Assembly (NCBI GenBank): GCA_020975725.1
Contig: QXJR01000021.1
Coordinates: 124,001 to 188,000, forward strand
Origin: Picocystis sp. L7
Lineage: Eukaryota > Chlorophyta > Picocystophyceae > Picocystales > Picocystaceae
Length of the DNA stretch: 64,000 nt
Direction of reading: 5' to 3'
The number at the start of each line of letters is the position of its first letter. The first letter of the stretch is position 1. Under the pieces are notes generated by a model. The model was given only the letters and a program-made list of their open reading frames with translations, made no database searches and was not told the origin of the DNA. The translations under genes and the position numbers were made by a program. This document shows, piece after piece, positions 22,404-32,878 of the stretch.

Positions 22404-25400
22404 CTAACGGACATGAAAACTGATTTTCCAAAGAGCAAGGAATGTGCAAAGCTGAAAAAATAATCCAAACAATACAAGAACTGCAACACTCCACCATCGG
22501 AATGAATATTCAAATCCAAAATCTGCATCAAGAAAAGATGATACTGTTTGCATCGTGTCGCCCACTTCTATCTCTGAATGATTGTCCCCAAGCAGCCCGG
22601 CAGAAAGTGCGTATAGCGTGTAGGACAGGGGAGTTAACCAATACATCCATATCCATCCCTGTGGTATGTTCGGCTGCCGTTGAACGAACCCGCAAAACTG
22701 GATCCACAGGGTAAGAAAAAAAGCACCAACCAAGGAAGCAATATGCTCAGCAGCAGTGATTGTTGCAATCAGAATACCTACCATTGAGAGCATGTGCAAG
22801 TTCAATGCAATGACAAGCATTACAAAGAAAAACTTGCCCACATCATGCTCAAAGTTTATCATAAAGTAGGCAATCGATGTGTATAGGATGGATTGGACAA
22901 TCAAATATGGTATCTCCACAATTTGAAGTGCCAGCGTGTACGGCAGAACCCCATACGTGCCTGATGCTCGCTCTCTGTAAAAAACACTTCGTTCCATGAA
23001 TATCACTGGCTGAATAGTGTCCATGTTGAAAACCCCGAGAAAAACAGCTGTGTTGAAAAGCGCCCCCAAAACGTCTTGAACGTTTCCTGCATTCTCAATG
23101 GTGTTCCCGACATCCCAGTACATAGAGCCGTATATAAGTGCCAAAACAACAGTCATTACGTACCTGGTGGTATTGAAACTAGGATTTCTCCAGTAAGACC
23201 TCATATTTTTCTTCAGGCACTCACGAAATTGTGTTGTCAGTGGCGCACTGAACTTCTCATCAAACTCCACTATTCGGACACCACTTTGCGGCAGCATTAG
23301 CTTTTCTACGTCATCAATGCAATCCTTCCTTAACTGAGATAGGTTGAATACATCCGCATAATTAACATCCATGGATCCAGATTTTCCACCATTGACCACT
23401 TCTAGCATCCAGTTTGCTGGATTGATACCCTCTTTGAGCGGGACGGTGCCAGGGATACTTTCTAGAAACCTGATAAGCGCACTGCACTCGCTACCTTGTG
23501 CTCCAAAAAACACAGTTCTTCCACCTTTCTGGAGCACTAAGAGATGCGTAAACGCAAGGAATATCTCACTTGAAGGCTGGTGTATTGTACACATGATTGT
23601 ACGGCCACTGGCAGCAATGTTTTGAACAGCTCTCATGACAATACCAGCAGCATACGCATCCAAGCCACTGGTTGGTTCATCCATGAATATAATGGAAGGG
23701 TTGGCGACCAATTCAACCCCAATACTGAGCCTTTTTCTTTGCTCCAAGCTTATTCCTTCCGCTGGCGACATACCCACCAACAAGTCCGATATACTGTGCA
23801 GCTCGATCAAATGAAGGATATCTTCGACGAACTTCATTTTCTGTCCATGTTCCACATCTTGCCCAAGTCTGAGGGATGCACTGAATCGTAAAGTTTCTCT
23901 GACCGTTGCAAATGCAGAGTGACTGTCTATCTGCTCTACATAACCCATGATCCTCCTAAAGCTCTTTTGCTCCTTAGGATAGCCATTGATATTGATTTCA
24001 CCTTCCATTGTGCCTGCAGTCTTCCGTCCTGCAAGTACATCCATCAGTGTCGTCTTACCAGCGCCTGTGCTTCCCATCAGTGCAGTCAGAGTACCAGGTT
24101 TCGCATAGCCAGAGATTCCATCTAGCAATTGCAATTGCTCTTGGGACTTGCCTGGCTTGGGCACAAAGTAATTCAAGTTCCTAAAAGCCAGTGTAACGGG
24201 AATGAAATCGAGAGCCAGTTTGCGGTAGTCAAGTTTTTCTTCGTCTTCCACTTTCGCCACTGCAGAAGCTGACAGGAAAGCACGCTTTCGTGGGCCATTG
24301 GTGTAGGTCAGTGAGAAGTGGCTGATAAGGGCATAAAGAATATAGAACCCCCAGAGGGCCACTATGCCCATCCAAATCCACAATCTCGAGGTAAATATGC
24401 CAAACTCCTCCAGTGCCTGGTTACCCTCGCCACCTGCCCATCTAACTGTGGACATCTCATTTATGGCCAATGAGCGTATCGTGTACGCAAAAGGAGAAAT
24501 GTAATATGACCAAATCCACCAGTCTGGTATTGATGGCCTGAGAATAGTAAACCCAGATGACATGATTAGAATCAACAGTAGAGCCCCGCCAGCAGCATTT
24601 GCAATGACCATTGTTGGAGAGATGTCGCCAATCATCCTAAAGAGTGCACTCGTGCAGCTAGCCATGCTGAACAATATGAGCACAAAGGTAAAGAACGGCC
24701 CTGCCCCGTCTGTGCTCAGACCAACCATGAAGTAAACAATTATGCTGAAAAGCACAGCGTCCATCATGGCATATGGCAAGTAAACCACGTATGCGGTCAA
24801 AGTGTACAACGAAGGTGGAAAAAAATGTGCATCCCTTTGCTTCAGGAAAACTTTCTTGCTGTTGAACGCAATAGCCATATGAGGGAACCCGGCTAGGGTC
24901 ATAAACAAAGAGCAAGAGAAGAGCACACCAAAGATAGCAACATAGTCTTTGGAGTCATAAAACAGTGTTCCAATGACAAGCCCCAGTATGACATTTTGCG
25001 TGACCTTAGCCCAGAACAGGTTTTTGTCCCTGCTCACCAGCACAACCCACCTTTTCAGAACTGCTACAGCAATTTCCCCATATGACTTCGAAAACCTTCT
25101 GAACTCCAAGGCTGAATCCTGCTGAAGAGTTGGAAGGAATGCAGATTGGGAACTCTCAATATACTGCCGTCCCCTGTCGGACTGGGCATGCGACAGTGCC
25201 ACGCTCGAGAGAGGAACGACAAATTCGGAAGAACTAAGGGCTTTCGGACCCCCAGCTTCCGGATCAGGTTGATAGAAACGTCTCTGACCACTAGGTGTTG
25301 TAATTTGCTGAAGGAAGTCAGCTGTCTCCACATAGTAGGGCTTGTGGAATCCAAGCCTGGCAAAAAAGGGCAAGACATCCGCGCGTGCTCCTTGATAGAG

Positions 25401-26429
25401 GACGTGACCCTCACCTAAAAGAAGCACTTCATCATATAGGTCGTATGTCTCTGGAGGTGGTTGCAGAAGACTGGAAACTGTTGTGAGTTTCAGTACATGT
25501 GTCAAGTGGACCAGGGAGTCTGAAATAGAAAAGGTTGTGGCAGAATCTAGGCCAGTTGATATTTGGTCCAGAAGTAGGACATGAGTGTTCCCAGTGATCA
25601 TTTCACCCGTAGTGACCCTTTTCTTTTCCCCACCGCTGATCCCACGAGTGAGTTCATCCCCAACAATGGTGTCTGCACAGTTGTCCAGTCCAAGCATCCT
25701 GATAGTAACTTCATCCTGTACGCCTGCAGAAAAAGCGTGCAGCAAATTCTGCTTCCACTGTTCGTCTTGTCCGTCAAGGAAATGCGGGTCTTTCTTCAGG
25801 CGTTTGTCCAGTTCCTCGGCCAGTAGTTGTTGGATTTTGTTTCCTCTACACTTTCCCGCGAAACGAATGGTCTCTCTCACCGTCAGGACTGGTTCGTGAT
25901 TATCCACTTGATGCACATACGCAACAGTCGAGGGAACTTCAAAGTCCTCTGCTGATCTGCCGTTGTAGAGGACAGAACCAGAGACGCGAAGTACGTTTGA
26001 TGGCATCATTTTACCACCAATACATTGCAACAGAGCTGATTTTCCAGATCCTGGCGGTCCAAGCAGCAATGTGGCTGTGCCTGGTTTCAGAACAATATTG
26101 ACATCTTTCAGAATTGTCAAGGGTTGACTAGTCTCACCAATGCAGCTGTCAAGGGTGTCCTGATAGAGAGATGAAACAACATTGCGCACAGCACTCGAAC
26201 CCACGAGTGCATCTGTCTCGATGGTCAAATCCCGTGTCCGTATCTCCACTGTGGGTATATCAAGTCCACATTTGTCAAAGAGTGCTCCCACCTCGTCCAC
26301 GTACCTCTTATATCCTTTTTCAAGCAGACGTTTCGCAGCATCTTCTTTTTTACCCTTCTGCAACCGCGGAGGTTTGGGTTGCGCCTCTGGCAAACTCCCA
26401 TTGCTTGGAAGTTCTAATTCTTTATTCAT
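22404..26429 (-). CDS. Full-size PDR-type (ABCG) ABC transporter
   Basis: The protein has 1341 residues in one uninterrupted frame, the usual size for pleiotropic drug resistance pumps, with order NBD1-TMD1-NBD2-TMD2. NBD1 has Walker A GPPGSGKS (124-131), signature ISGGEKKRV (about 261) and a Walker B that reads LLLDQISTGLDS, with Gln in place of the usual catalytic Glu; its H-loop reads LLQPPPETYD. NBD2 has Walker A GSTGAGKT (about 784), the PDR-type signature EGISLEQRKRLSIG, Walker B IIFMDEPTSGLDA and H-loop TIHQPSSEIF. Each TMD has about six hydrophobic segments; TMD2 includes the family stretch VFYRERASGTYGVLPY. Family members sit in the plasma membrane and export lipids, terpenoids or xenobiotics; the substrate here is unknown. 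The NBD1 asymmetry suggests one ATP site is weak, as in fungal PDR pumps. Confidence 0.93.
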   Translation of the reverse strand: MNKELELPSNGSLPEAQPKPPRLQKGKKEDAAKRLLEKGYKRYVDEVGALFDKCGLDIPTVEIRTRDLTIETDALVGSSAVRNVVSSLYQDTLDSCIGETSQPLTILKDVNIVLKPGTATLLLGPPGSGKSALLQCIGGKMMPSNVLRVSGSVLYNGRSAEDFEVPSTVAYVHQVDNHEPVLTVRETIRFAGKCRGNKIQQLLAEELDKRLKKDPHFLDGQDEQWKQNLLHAFSAGVQDEVTIRMLGLDNCADTIVGDELTRGISGGEKKRVTTGEMITGNTHVLLLDQISTGLDSATTFSISDSLVHLTHVLKLTTVSSLLQPPPETYDLYDEVLLLGEGHVLYQGARADVLPFFARLGFHKPYYVETADFLQQITTPSGQRRFYQPDPEAGGPKALSSSEFVVPLSSVALSHAQSDRGRQYIESSQSAFLPTLQQDSALEFRRFSKSYGEIAVAVLKRWVVLVSRDKNLFWAKVTQNVILGLVIGTLFYDSKDYVAIFGVLFSCSLFMTLAGFPHMAIAFNSKKVFLKQRDAHFFPPSLYTLTAYVVYLPYAMMDAVLFSIIVYFMVGLSTDGAGPFFTFVLILFSMASCTSALFRMIGDISPTMVIANAAGGALLLILIMSSGFTILRPSIPDWWIWSYYISPFAYTIRSLAINEMSTVRWAGGEGNQALEEFGIFTSRLWIWMGIVALWGFYILYALISHFSLTYTNGPRKRAFLSASAVAKVEDEEKLDYRKLALDFIPVTLAFRNLNYFVPKPGKSQEQLQLLDGISGYAKPGTLTALMGSTGAGKTTLMDVLAGRKTAGTMEGEININGYPKEQKSFRRIMGYVEQIDSHSAFATVRETLRFSASLRLGQDVEHGQKMKFVEDILHLIELHSISDLLVGMSPAEGISLEQRKRLSIGVELVANPSIIFMDEPTSGLDAYAAGIVMRAVQNIAASGRTIMCTIHQPSSEIFLAFTHLLVLQKGGRTVFFGAQGSECSALIRFLESIPGTVPLKEGINPANWMLEVVNGGKSGSMDVNYADVFNLSQLRKDCIDDVEKLMLPQSGVRIVEFDEKFSAPLTTQFRECLKKNMRSYWRNPSFNTTRYVMTVVLALIYGSMYWDVGNTIENAGNVQDVLGALFNTAVFLGVFNMDTIQPVIFMERSVFYRERASGTYGVLPYTLALQIVEIPYLIVQSILYTSIAYFMINFEHDVGKFFFVMLVIALNLHMLSMVGILIATITAAEHIASLVGAFFLTLWIQFCGFVQRQPNIPQGWIWMYWLTPLSYTLYALSAGLLGDNHSEIEVGDTMQTVSSFLDADFGFEYSFRWWSVAVLVLFGLFFQLCTFLALWKISFHVR

Positions 26430-27830
26430 TTTGCACTATCCAAATTCCAGTGATACCGACCCTTTTGGCTTTGTCGTGACTGTTCCTTCTCAGGAGGCCG
26501 TCGTTGCAAGTTGCAGGTCTTGCTGCCAGGGGTAGCAGATGGAAGTTCCTGTCTGCACAATCACGTAGACAGCAAAGCGTCTAGGAACGTCGCTGGCACT
26601 TGTTTGCTTAGCTTGAGCAAAAGAAAATTATCGATATCCCACGAATCCAGCGAGCTAGATATTCGGCGTTGAACCTTGGAACGATAGAGTGACCTTTCGT
26701 TCCAGTGTGTTGGGGCGCACAGGTCGGGGTTCGAACAGGCGTGGGCAATGCAAAATCTCTACTCAACGTTTGAGAGATGGTGCTTCGTTTCTGCGACTCC
26801 TCTGTCTCACCTAGGTTCGTATTCTTCCGAGCCGACGCAAGCAAGTTCACGGAATCAGGTGGAAGACAAGCAGGCCCTGACGGTCGTGCCGACGTAGGAG
26901 GGTATCGAAGGCAAGATCAGCGAATCGTCTGGTTTCGATCGATCGCGTTCCTTGGATTTCGAGATGTCTCAATGTCTCGTCGCGGCAAACAGTCGTGTCC
27001 GATCGGATACGCGTCTCCAGCAAGGTTCCGAGACCTGTCTCAGGTAGGTTCTTCCTGCACCGACGGCGGTCGATAGTCTGACGATGTCCGTGTGTGGATC
27101 GCCTTTCCCTGTAGGATCGGGTTGTTTCGTTCGATCCTCCCGGATGGACCAAGTTGTCCTCGATGCAGCAAGGCGATGTGCGATGTGTCCGATCACGTAA
27201 GAGGTGCAGGAACGTCCACCGTCCACCACATCCCAAAGGGTGCGTGGATCCCTCACGAAAGTCTCTCGTGGGTCTCTCGTGGGTCTCTCGTGGGGATGAC
27301 GAGGGAATGACGTGGGGGGGCACCCCACCGCCACTTTTTCTTCATAGGGAGAGAGGGGGTGTCGCTGTAGGATCTGTGGAGCCTCGGGAGGGCCTTTCCG
27401 GACGTTGCTGCCCCAATCGAAGTTGTAGATCACTCTGTTTTGCACGGTTTTGATCGATGGATCCCGGCCTGGTTCGGCCCGTGCAAGCGCCGGGAGGCCC
27501 GCGTACGTCCCAGGGTCTTTTGTTCCTGGATCCTGCCTCGTTTCCCCGGGCGGGTGCTCCTTCCTTTCGACGCGCGTATCTCTTCGAATATCGGTTTAAA
27601 TGGAGCAAACGATGGCTCGTTGGGTAGATCTCAACGCGTTCTTTCAAACGGTGCTCTCAAAATGCCCAAATGCTGCCTGGCGCGATTTCTAGAGGCGAAA
27701 AACCACCGGCAGGTGGTGGGGACCCCTAACGGCACCGCTGCTTCGCACCTTCCCGAGGGCAGCCAGGCATCCACGGGGAACCGGACCGCCAAACCCGGGA
27801 AAAAGAAAGAGAGAAAGATAGGACACCTTC
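26430..27830. other. Intergenic stretch upstream of the ABC transporter
   Basis: I see no supported gene. The proximal part should contain the transporter promoter. The open frames here are Arg/Ser/Thr-rich, overlap on both strands and have no domains. A short tandem of GTCTCTCGTGG units lies at about 27262-27293. Confidence 0.35.
27262..27293. repeat. Short tandem repeat (GTCTCTCGTGG)
   Basis: Three adjacent copies of an 11-base unit (GTCTCTCGTGG GTCTCTCGTGG GTCTCTCGTGG, the last ending in GGGG) are visible. No function is evident. Confidence 0.5.
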
Positions 27831-28020
27831 ATGAGAAAAAGCACATCGAGAGTCGATGCTCCTGGTGCCATGAAGCGCATGTTCAACCGCCTGGCCAAAA
27901 CGCCCAAAAAAGGGTGAATTTGGAGAACTCCTCAAGCCAGCCGCGCCGAGTTCACCCAGAAGACAAATGATCCAGGACCAACCAAGCTCAGATTCGGATT
28001 CTCCTCGTCGAATCACCCAG
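27831..28020 (+). CDS. Possible first exon of an unidentified basic/Ser-rich protein
   Basis: From ATG 27831 the frame encodes MRKSTSRVDAPGAMKRMFN and continues as a basic, then Ser/Pro-rich sequence (KKGEFGELLKP, QDQPSSDSDSPRRITQ) up to a strong splice donor CAG|GTAAGC at 28020/28021. The coding look switches frame at a run of six A bases near 27909, so a one-base homopolymer slip or a true mutation lies there. I cannot place the next exon with confidence; a frame ending at 28453 (FACTLKEFKHMLGNIE) is a candidate tail. The family is unknown and the exon may belong to a broken gene. Confidence 0.25.
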
Positions 28021-28453
28021 GTAAGCGACGAAAAGGAACGGGGAACAGGCCTGATGTGAAGAAAAAGCCCGAGGACTCACGCTCCCCCCAAGTGGCGGTG
28101 GGGTGGGGGGGGTCACGAGTCCGACGAATCCGGGTCCCTGTCCACCACAGAAGAAACAACCCAGGGTCCAACCCGGTCGCTTTTTCGACCCGAGGGAGAG
28201 AGGAGGAAGGGTTCGGAGAGGGAGACGGCTGGGAACAAGGCAAGCGTGCGGAAGTGAGTTCGAAAAGACAGAGAATCGATACGAACACCCAAAGGTTTCG
28301 ACATGCAAGGAAAAGAAGCAATCCGAAAGGAAGAATTGTGTGGTTCCGTGTCACACAGCCACGTCAAGCAGGAGCAATCCCTCAAAGAGTGACGTCAATG
28401 CGTTTGCTTGCACGTTGAAAGAATTCAAGCACATGTTAGGAAACATCGAATAG

Positions 28454-30600
28454 AAAGCTCCACGCAATCCTTCAATCGACACATCAAAAATCCGGATTGT
28501 GCAAGTAGTGTGGAATATTCGCAATTTGAATGACGCATGGGTGGTATCATGATTTGAAGTTGCAAGGTTATATTCCTCCATAGGTGATACGGAGTTTGCA
28601 ATTGGTTGCCCGATTGCCTCTACGACGCAGTCGACTAAAGGTCCCCCACCTTGCTTATCGACAAGCATTGTGTTCCTCACCCACGATGAAAACTAGGGAT
28701 TGAGCATAGGCTTGCTATCACAACCCCCGTTACTTCATTAGCCATCATCTATGCAAGGAAGAGGCTCTAGGTTCAAGTGGTTATTGTGCCTAATACCGTG
28801 GAGGCAATGGGATTGCAAACAGGATTAGTCTTGTTCCTACGGTTCGTCAAATTCGAGAGGATGGATAAAACCATTTCCCAATGCATCATGCACTTGCAAA
28901 GCTGTAAAAGAGTATGCATTGTGGATCCAACATTATAATTGGGCGAAATAAACACATGTTCAACCGAATATTGAAAGCGGTGTTGAGAGATGAAACAAAA
29001 ATATGTCGTGGGAAGATCTAAAAGACAAATAAAAGATACGAAAGTGATCAAGGTTAAAAGCTAGAAGATTCATGGCACCTTCAAGATGCTCAAGCGCCAA
29101 TCCAAAGAATTCCTCTCGACAATACGCATGCAAAACCGGGTTGGTGTTTTGAGAAGTATTCGAGTCTCTACGACTTGTTCCTTCGAAAAAGCGCAACCTT
29201 CTCCTATGAGAAAGGTATCGTTTGTGTTACTATCATCGTCATCTTCGTGCGTATGAATGTCGAATGCATGATTGCGTAACGCACGTAGCTAGTGAAATAC
29301 AAACCGAATGGTACGTGAGTTGAAATTGCCACCCGTGCTTATTACGAGATTTCAAAAATAAAGAGATGCGACTTTCAAACCTATGTTTGCCAAGGAAGTA
29401 CTCGATTTCAATGTGATGGATATTCGCATAAGTTTCTTTATACTTGCAATCCTTGATAGTATCGAATGCATGGTGGTTTGGTACGATCACCAAGGAGGCA
29501 GGACCTATGCATCATGCGCGATCTGTGAGATACTAGATAAGGCCGATGTAATGGGTGAAACATGGTAGGCCCCAAGCGCGAAAAGCATAATTTATGATGG
29601 CACTTTTACATGATGTACAAAAAACAATGCAAATGGCGAGCGAAGAACAATCTCACTCGTAAAACTCATGTCACCTCAAGTTTGCAAAGTGTCTTTACAT
29701 ATTTGACTGCATATCGAGATGTATTCGATAAATCACAGTGTTCGGAGGAAGGTCTCTTTACGATACTTGTAATCTAGCAACAATAAAACCGATTGTGCTC
29801 TCATACAAACGATTTTATGGTTCCACATTATCCAAGATGTGAAAAGAAGGATCGTGGTGATGGCAGAATGTACGGTTGAAGATTCCGAAACCTATGATTG
29901 GAATAAACGCTAGCTTGTGATACGATTGACTTTTTGCTCCATCCTCTTAATGTGTCAAACACAATCACAATCAAACTTGGTAAATTCGGGCATTTTGAAA
30001 AATAATGGATGGTGGCGAAAATTTTCCATCGTGGCATTAAAATGTGCATCATTTTGTGAAAGAAAGAGAGAGCATCGAATTGTTGTTCAAATTCGGACGT
30101 GTGTAGTACCAAACTTTCGAAGCACACCTTTGTGACTAAACAACATTGATTTTCTCCCTCATTAGAACCGACAACATCACTTTGCACTGCCTAGATATAG
30201 CGAGTTGCACGGATTGGACCACGCTTCCATTGATGATACAAACGTTTGTTTGCAACTGAATATTCCTTTTGCATGTTGCCTTGTATTCCGCAAAGCAATG
30301 TTTTTTCGTTTTTTTACGCTTCCACCAAAGTTTGGACATGCATGTGTAGCACAATATAGCTTATGCAAGATTGAGTTCCCAGGGAATGAGAGGAATGGAT
30401 TGCTCTTGTCCAGTGTCACGAGAGCGCAACAACATATAACCAAAAAATTGGTAGATTACCATTCCTCCTTGCAACTCTATCAACGTTTAGTGGGCCTACT
30501 ACATTCACCCGTGAATTCCTAAACCTCTGATTGGATGAAGAACCTCCGGGCATTGCTGCAAGTGACACGACGTTTGGTAGCACGGGTCTTCTTCCTTGCC
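28454..30600. other. AT-rich gene-poor block
   Basis: About 2 kb of AT-rich DNA has no supported gene, with short frames only. It resembles in composition the blocks at 19811-20934 and 59980-62038. One minus-strand frame near 29240-29490 faintly recalls a Copia RNase H end, so the block may be very old element debris, but I cannot establish that by eye. Confidence 0.35.
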
Positions 30601-31075
30601 GGCACGATCTATATATTTCGGCTGACAACCGATGTTCGTGTTGTGGAGTGACGATCCACTTGGACATCCGGGTCCCCTTTTCCTTTCCACCAGCCCGGGA
30701 CGCTTCCTCCCCCCTCCCCGGGACGCGAGGTATCGATACGAGTCCGACCCCCATCCCAGTTTCCCCCACCAATCGACCGCGGATGATCCTGGGAGAGAAC
30801 ACAGGGAGCCAAGCGTCCCGGGGGCAGGGACACACAGTGGGCGTCTGAAACCCCTGCGTCCCGGGCCTTTTGGGCGTGGGGGGTCCGAGAGGGGCGGAAT
30901 AGGGATTTCAGAACGAGCGTCCCGCTCCCCGGGACGTTTGTCCGGGACAGAGGGACGGTGGAAAGTACTTTCCAAACACTTTCCACAATCGACCTGCCTG
31001 GACCCGCACAGTGGAAAGTACCCCCTTCGACATGAGGGAGACCCGAAACAGACCCGGGGGCTGAACCGGGGAAGG
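30601..31075. other. GC-rich block with repeated CGTCCCGGGACG-type motif
   Basis: Copies or half-copies of CCCGGGACG / CGTCCCGGG occur at about 30694, 30715, 30813, 30855, 30923 and 30934. A pair of GTGGAAAGTACTTTCCA-like sequences lies around 30958-31020. The composition is that of host promoter DNA here. Element E is inserted at its right end, so any gene it served would now lie beyond 44830. Confidence 0.35.
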
Positions 31076-31521
31076 TGTTGAAAAAATATTTATAGCTCAG
31101 TTAACCTACACTGCCTTTGGTTGAGTGAGTCTCTCGCACTTCTCCTCTAGGAGGTGCCCCTTCTCCTAAGTGGACCTTCGCTCTTTGGGTCTCGCTTGGA
31201 GGTGATGCTCCCGCGCCCGTTTGGTGTGGGATGCCTGACTTTGCAAAGACTCAACTGATCAATTACATGCATGCTTGCTCCCTTATATAGGGTGGATGTA
31301 TCTGCGCTGCATTACATCATCCCCCCAACCGTGCAAGACTATTCGTACAATCACAACACTATCACAACTTAGTATCTCCCCTTTTAGAAGGTGGGTACCT
31401 TCCTTCTAGACCCACTCCCTTGACCGGGCTGGTCTTACATCATCCTGCTATAGCCAGTACGGGTATACCGATCAAGTGTTTAAAAAACTTCTCATGGTTG
31501 GAAACTTGTCATATTTTAACA
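31076..31521 (-). repeat. 3' LTR of Copia element E
   Basis: It is 446 bp, TGTTGAAAAAATATT...ATATTTTAACA, and contains a TATATAGGG sequence usable as a TATA region. Confidence 0.88.
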
Positions 31522-32112
31522 CTCCCGCCCAACCAGAGAAGTGACCATTCTTCACATCTGTCGTACACCAATGTTCTGTACCAACTCGTTGAACCTTTCG
31601 GGTCTCAATACCTTTGTCAAGTAGTCTGCCAACATGTTTTCTGAAGGGTAGTACTTGTATACCATCTCACCTCTCACTCCACGCTCTTTGACAAAATGAT
31701 GTCTCACATCAATATGCTTTGTCCTGCTCACACAATTCAAATCCTTGGCCATATGAAGCGCGGGCTGGTTATCACAATATATGGGTACTGGTTGTGATGC
31801 TTTTCCAAGTAATTCTGCAAGCATTGTTCTGAGCCAAAGTACCTTTTTCACACATTCTGCAAGTGACATATATTCAGCTTCTGCAGTACTTGTGGCCACT
31901 GTGGATTGTAGTTGACTTCTCCAATCAATTATGCTTCCATTCACCATGAACAGATATTCTGTTCTCGATCGCCGTGTCTCTTTGTCTGTCGCGAAATCGG
32001 CGCCGCAATATCCTTCTAATGCTATTTCACTTGGGCCACTCTACTTCAAATCTCCAAGAACAATTCCATGACCTTTTGTTCCCTTGAGATAACGTAGCAC
32101 TCCTTTTGCTAC

Positions 32113-32878
32113 TGTGGCGCTTGCGCGCCCACCTCCTTTTCCTGTGGCGCGAAGACGACGAGGGTGGTGGCGTCGGCGTGCGTTCGCGCTCGTTCGCTCG
32201 TGCGTTCGTGTCGCCGCGGTGCTCGAGACCGTTGGGCGGAACGTTGAGGAACGTTGTTGTTGTTTTTTCGTTCCCCTCCGCCGCAATTAATATTACATCT
32301 TAACTCCATTGGGGAATCCGCCCGTGGCTAAGCCACGTATTTATCCGGTTCATCGGCCACAGAGTCCTTATTAGAAAGGGGGACAAACCGGTCCCTATTC
32401 GGGTTAGTCCTGGCCCTGCATCCGCCTAGGGACATGGCTAAGGAGGACGTCCCAGTGAGGGGAAGGCAAGGGCCTTCCTTGGGCATCCGAGAATATTCCC
32501 TCATGCCTCCCTAGTACCTCCTGGTAGGTAGCGAGATGCTGCAAGCGAGGGAACCAGGGAGCCTTTGGCCAATGCGGAGTGATCATGGTCACAAGGGCTC
32601 TAGGTTCGGCCTCCAGCTTGCCTATCACGGAGTCAATGAGGCAACAGGGTGGGTGTGCCCATAGGTTGCCAAGACTAGCCCATTCTTGGGCGAGAGCATT
32701 GGTCTCCCGTGTAAAGAAGGCCGGACATTGGGCATTGTTTGGCGAGGCAAACAAGTCCCAAGTGAATGGCCCGAATATAATTGATAACCTCTCAAAAGCC
32801 TCACGATTGAGTGCATATTCCTCATCGTCGAAGGACAACCTCGGCAAGACAGGTGTCTCGAGAGGGCTGGGCGCAACA
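32113..32878 (-). repeat. 3' LTR of element F (contains the end of the polyprotein frame)
   Basis: It is 766 bp, TGTGGCGCTTGCGCGCC...GCGCAACA. The polyprotein stop codon lies at 32404-32406, so about 475 bases of LTR are coding. Confidence 0.88.

Noticed and set aside
26700-26760. GGGGTTCGAAC B-box-like sequence
   Set aside because: No A-box or tRNA fold could be drawn around it.
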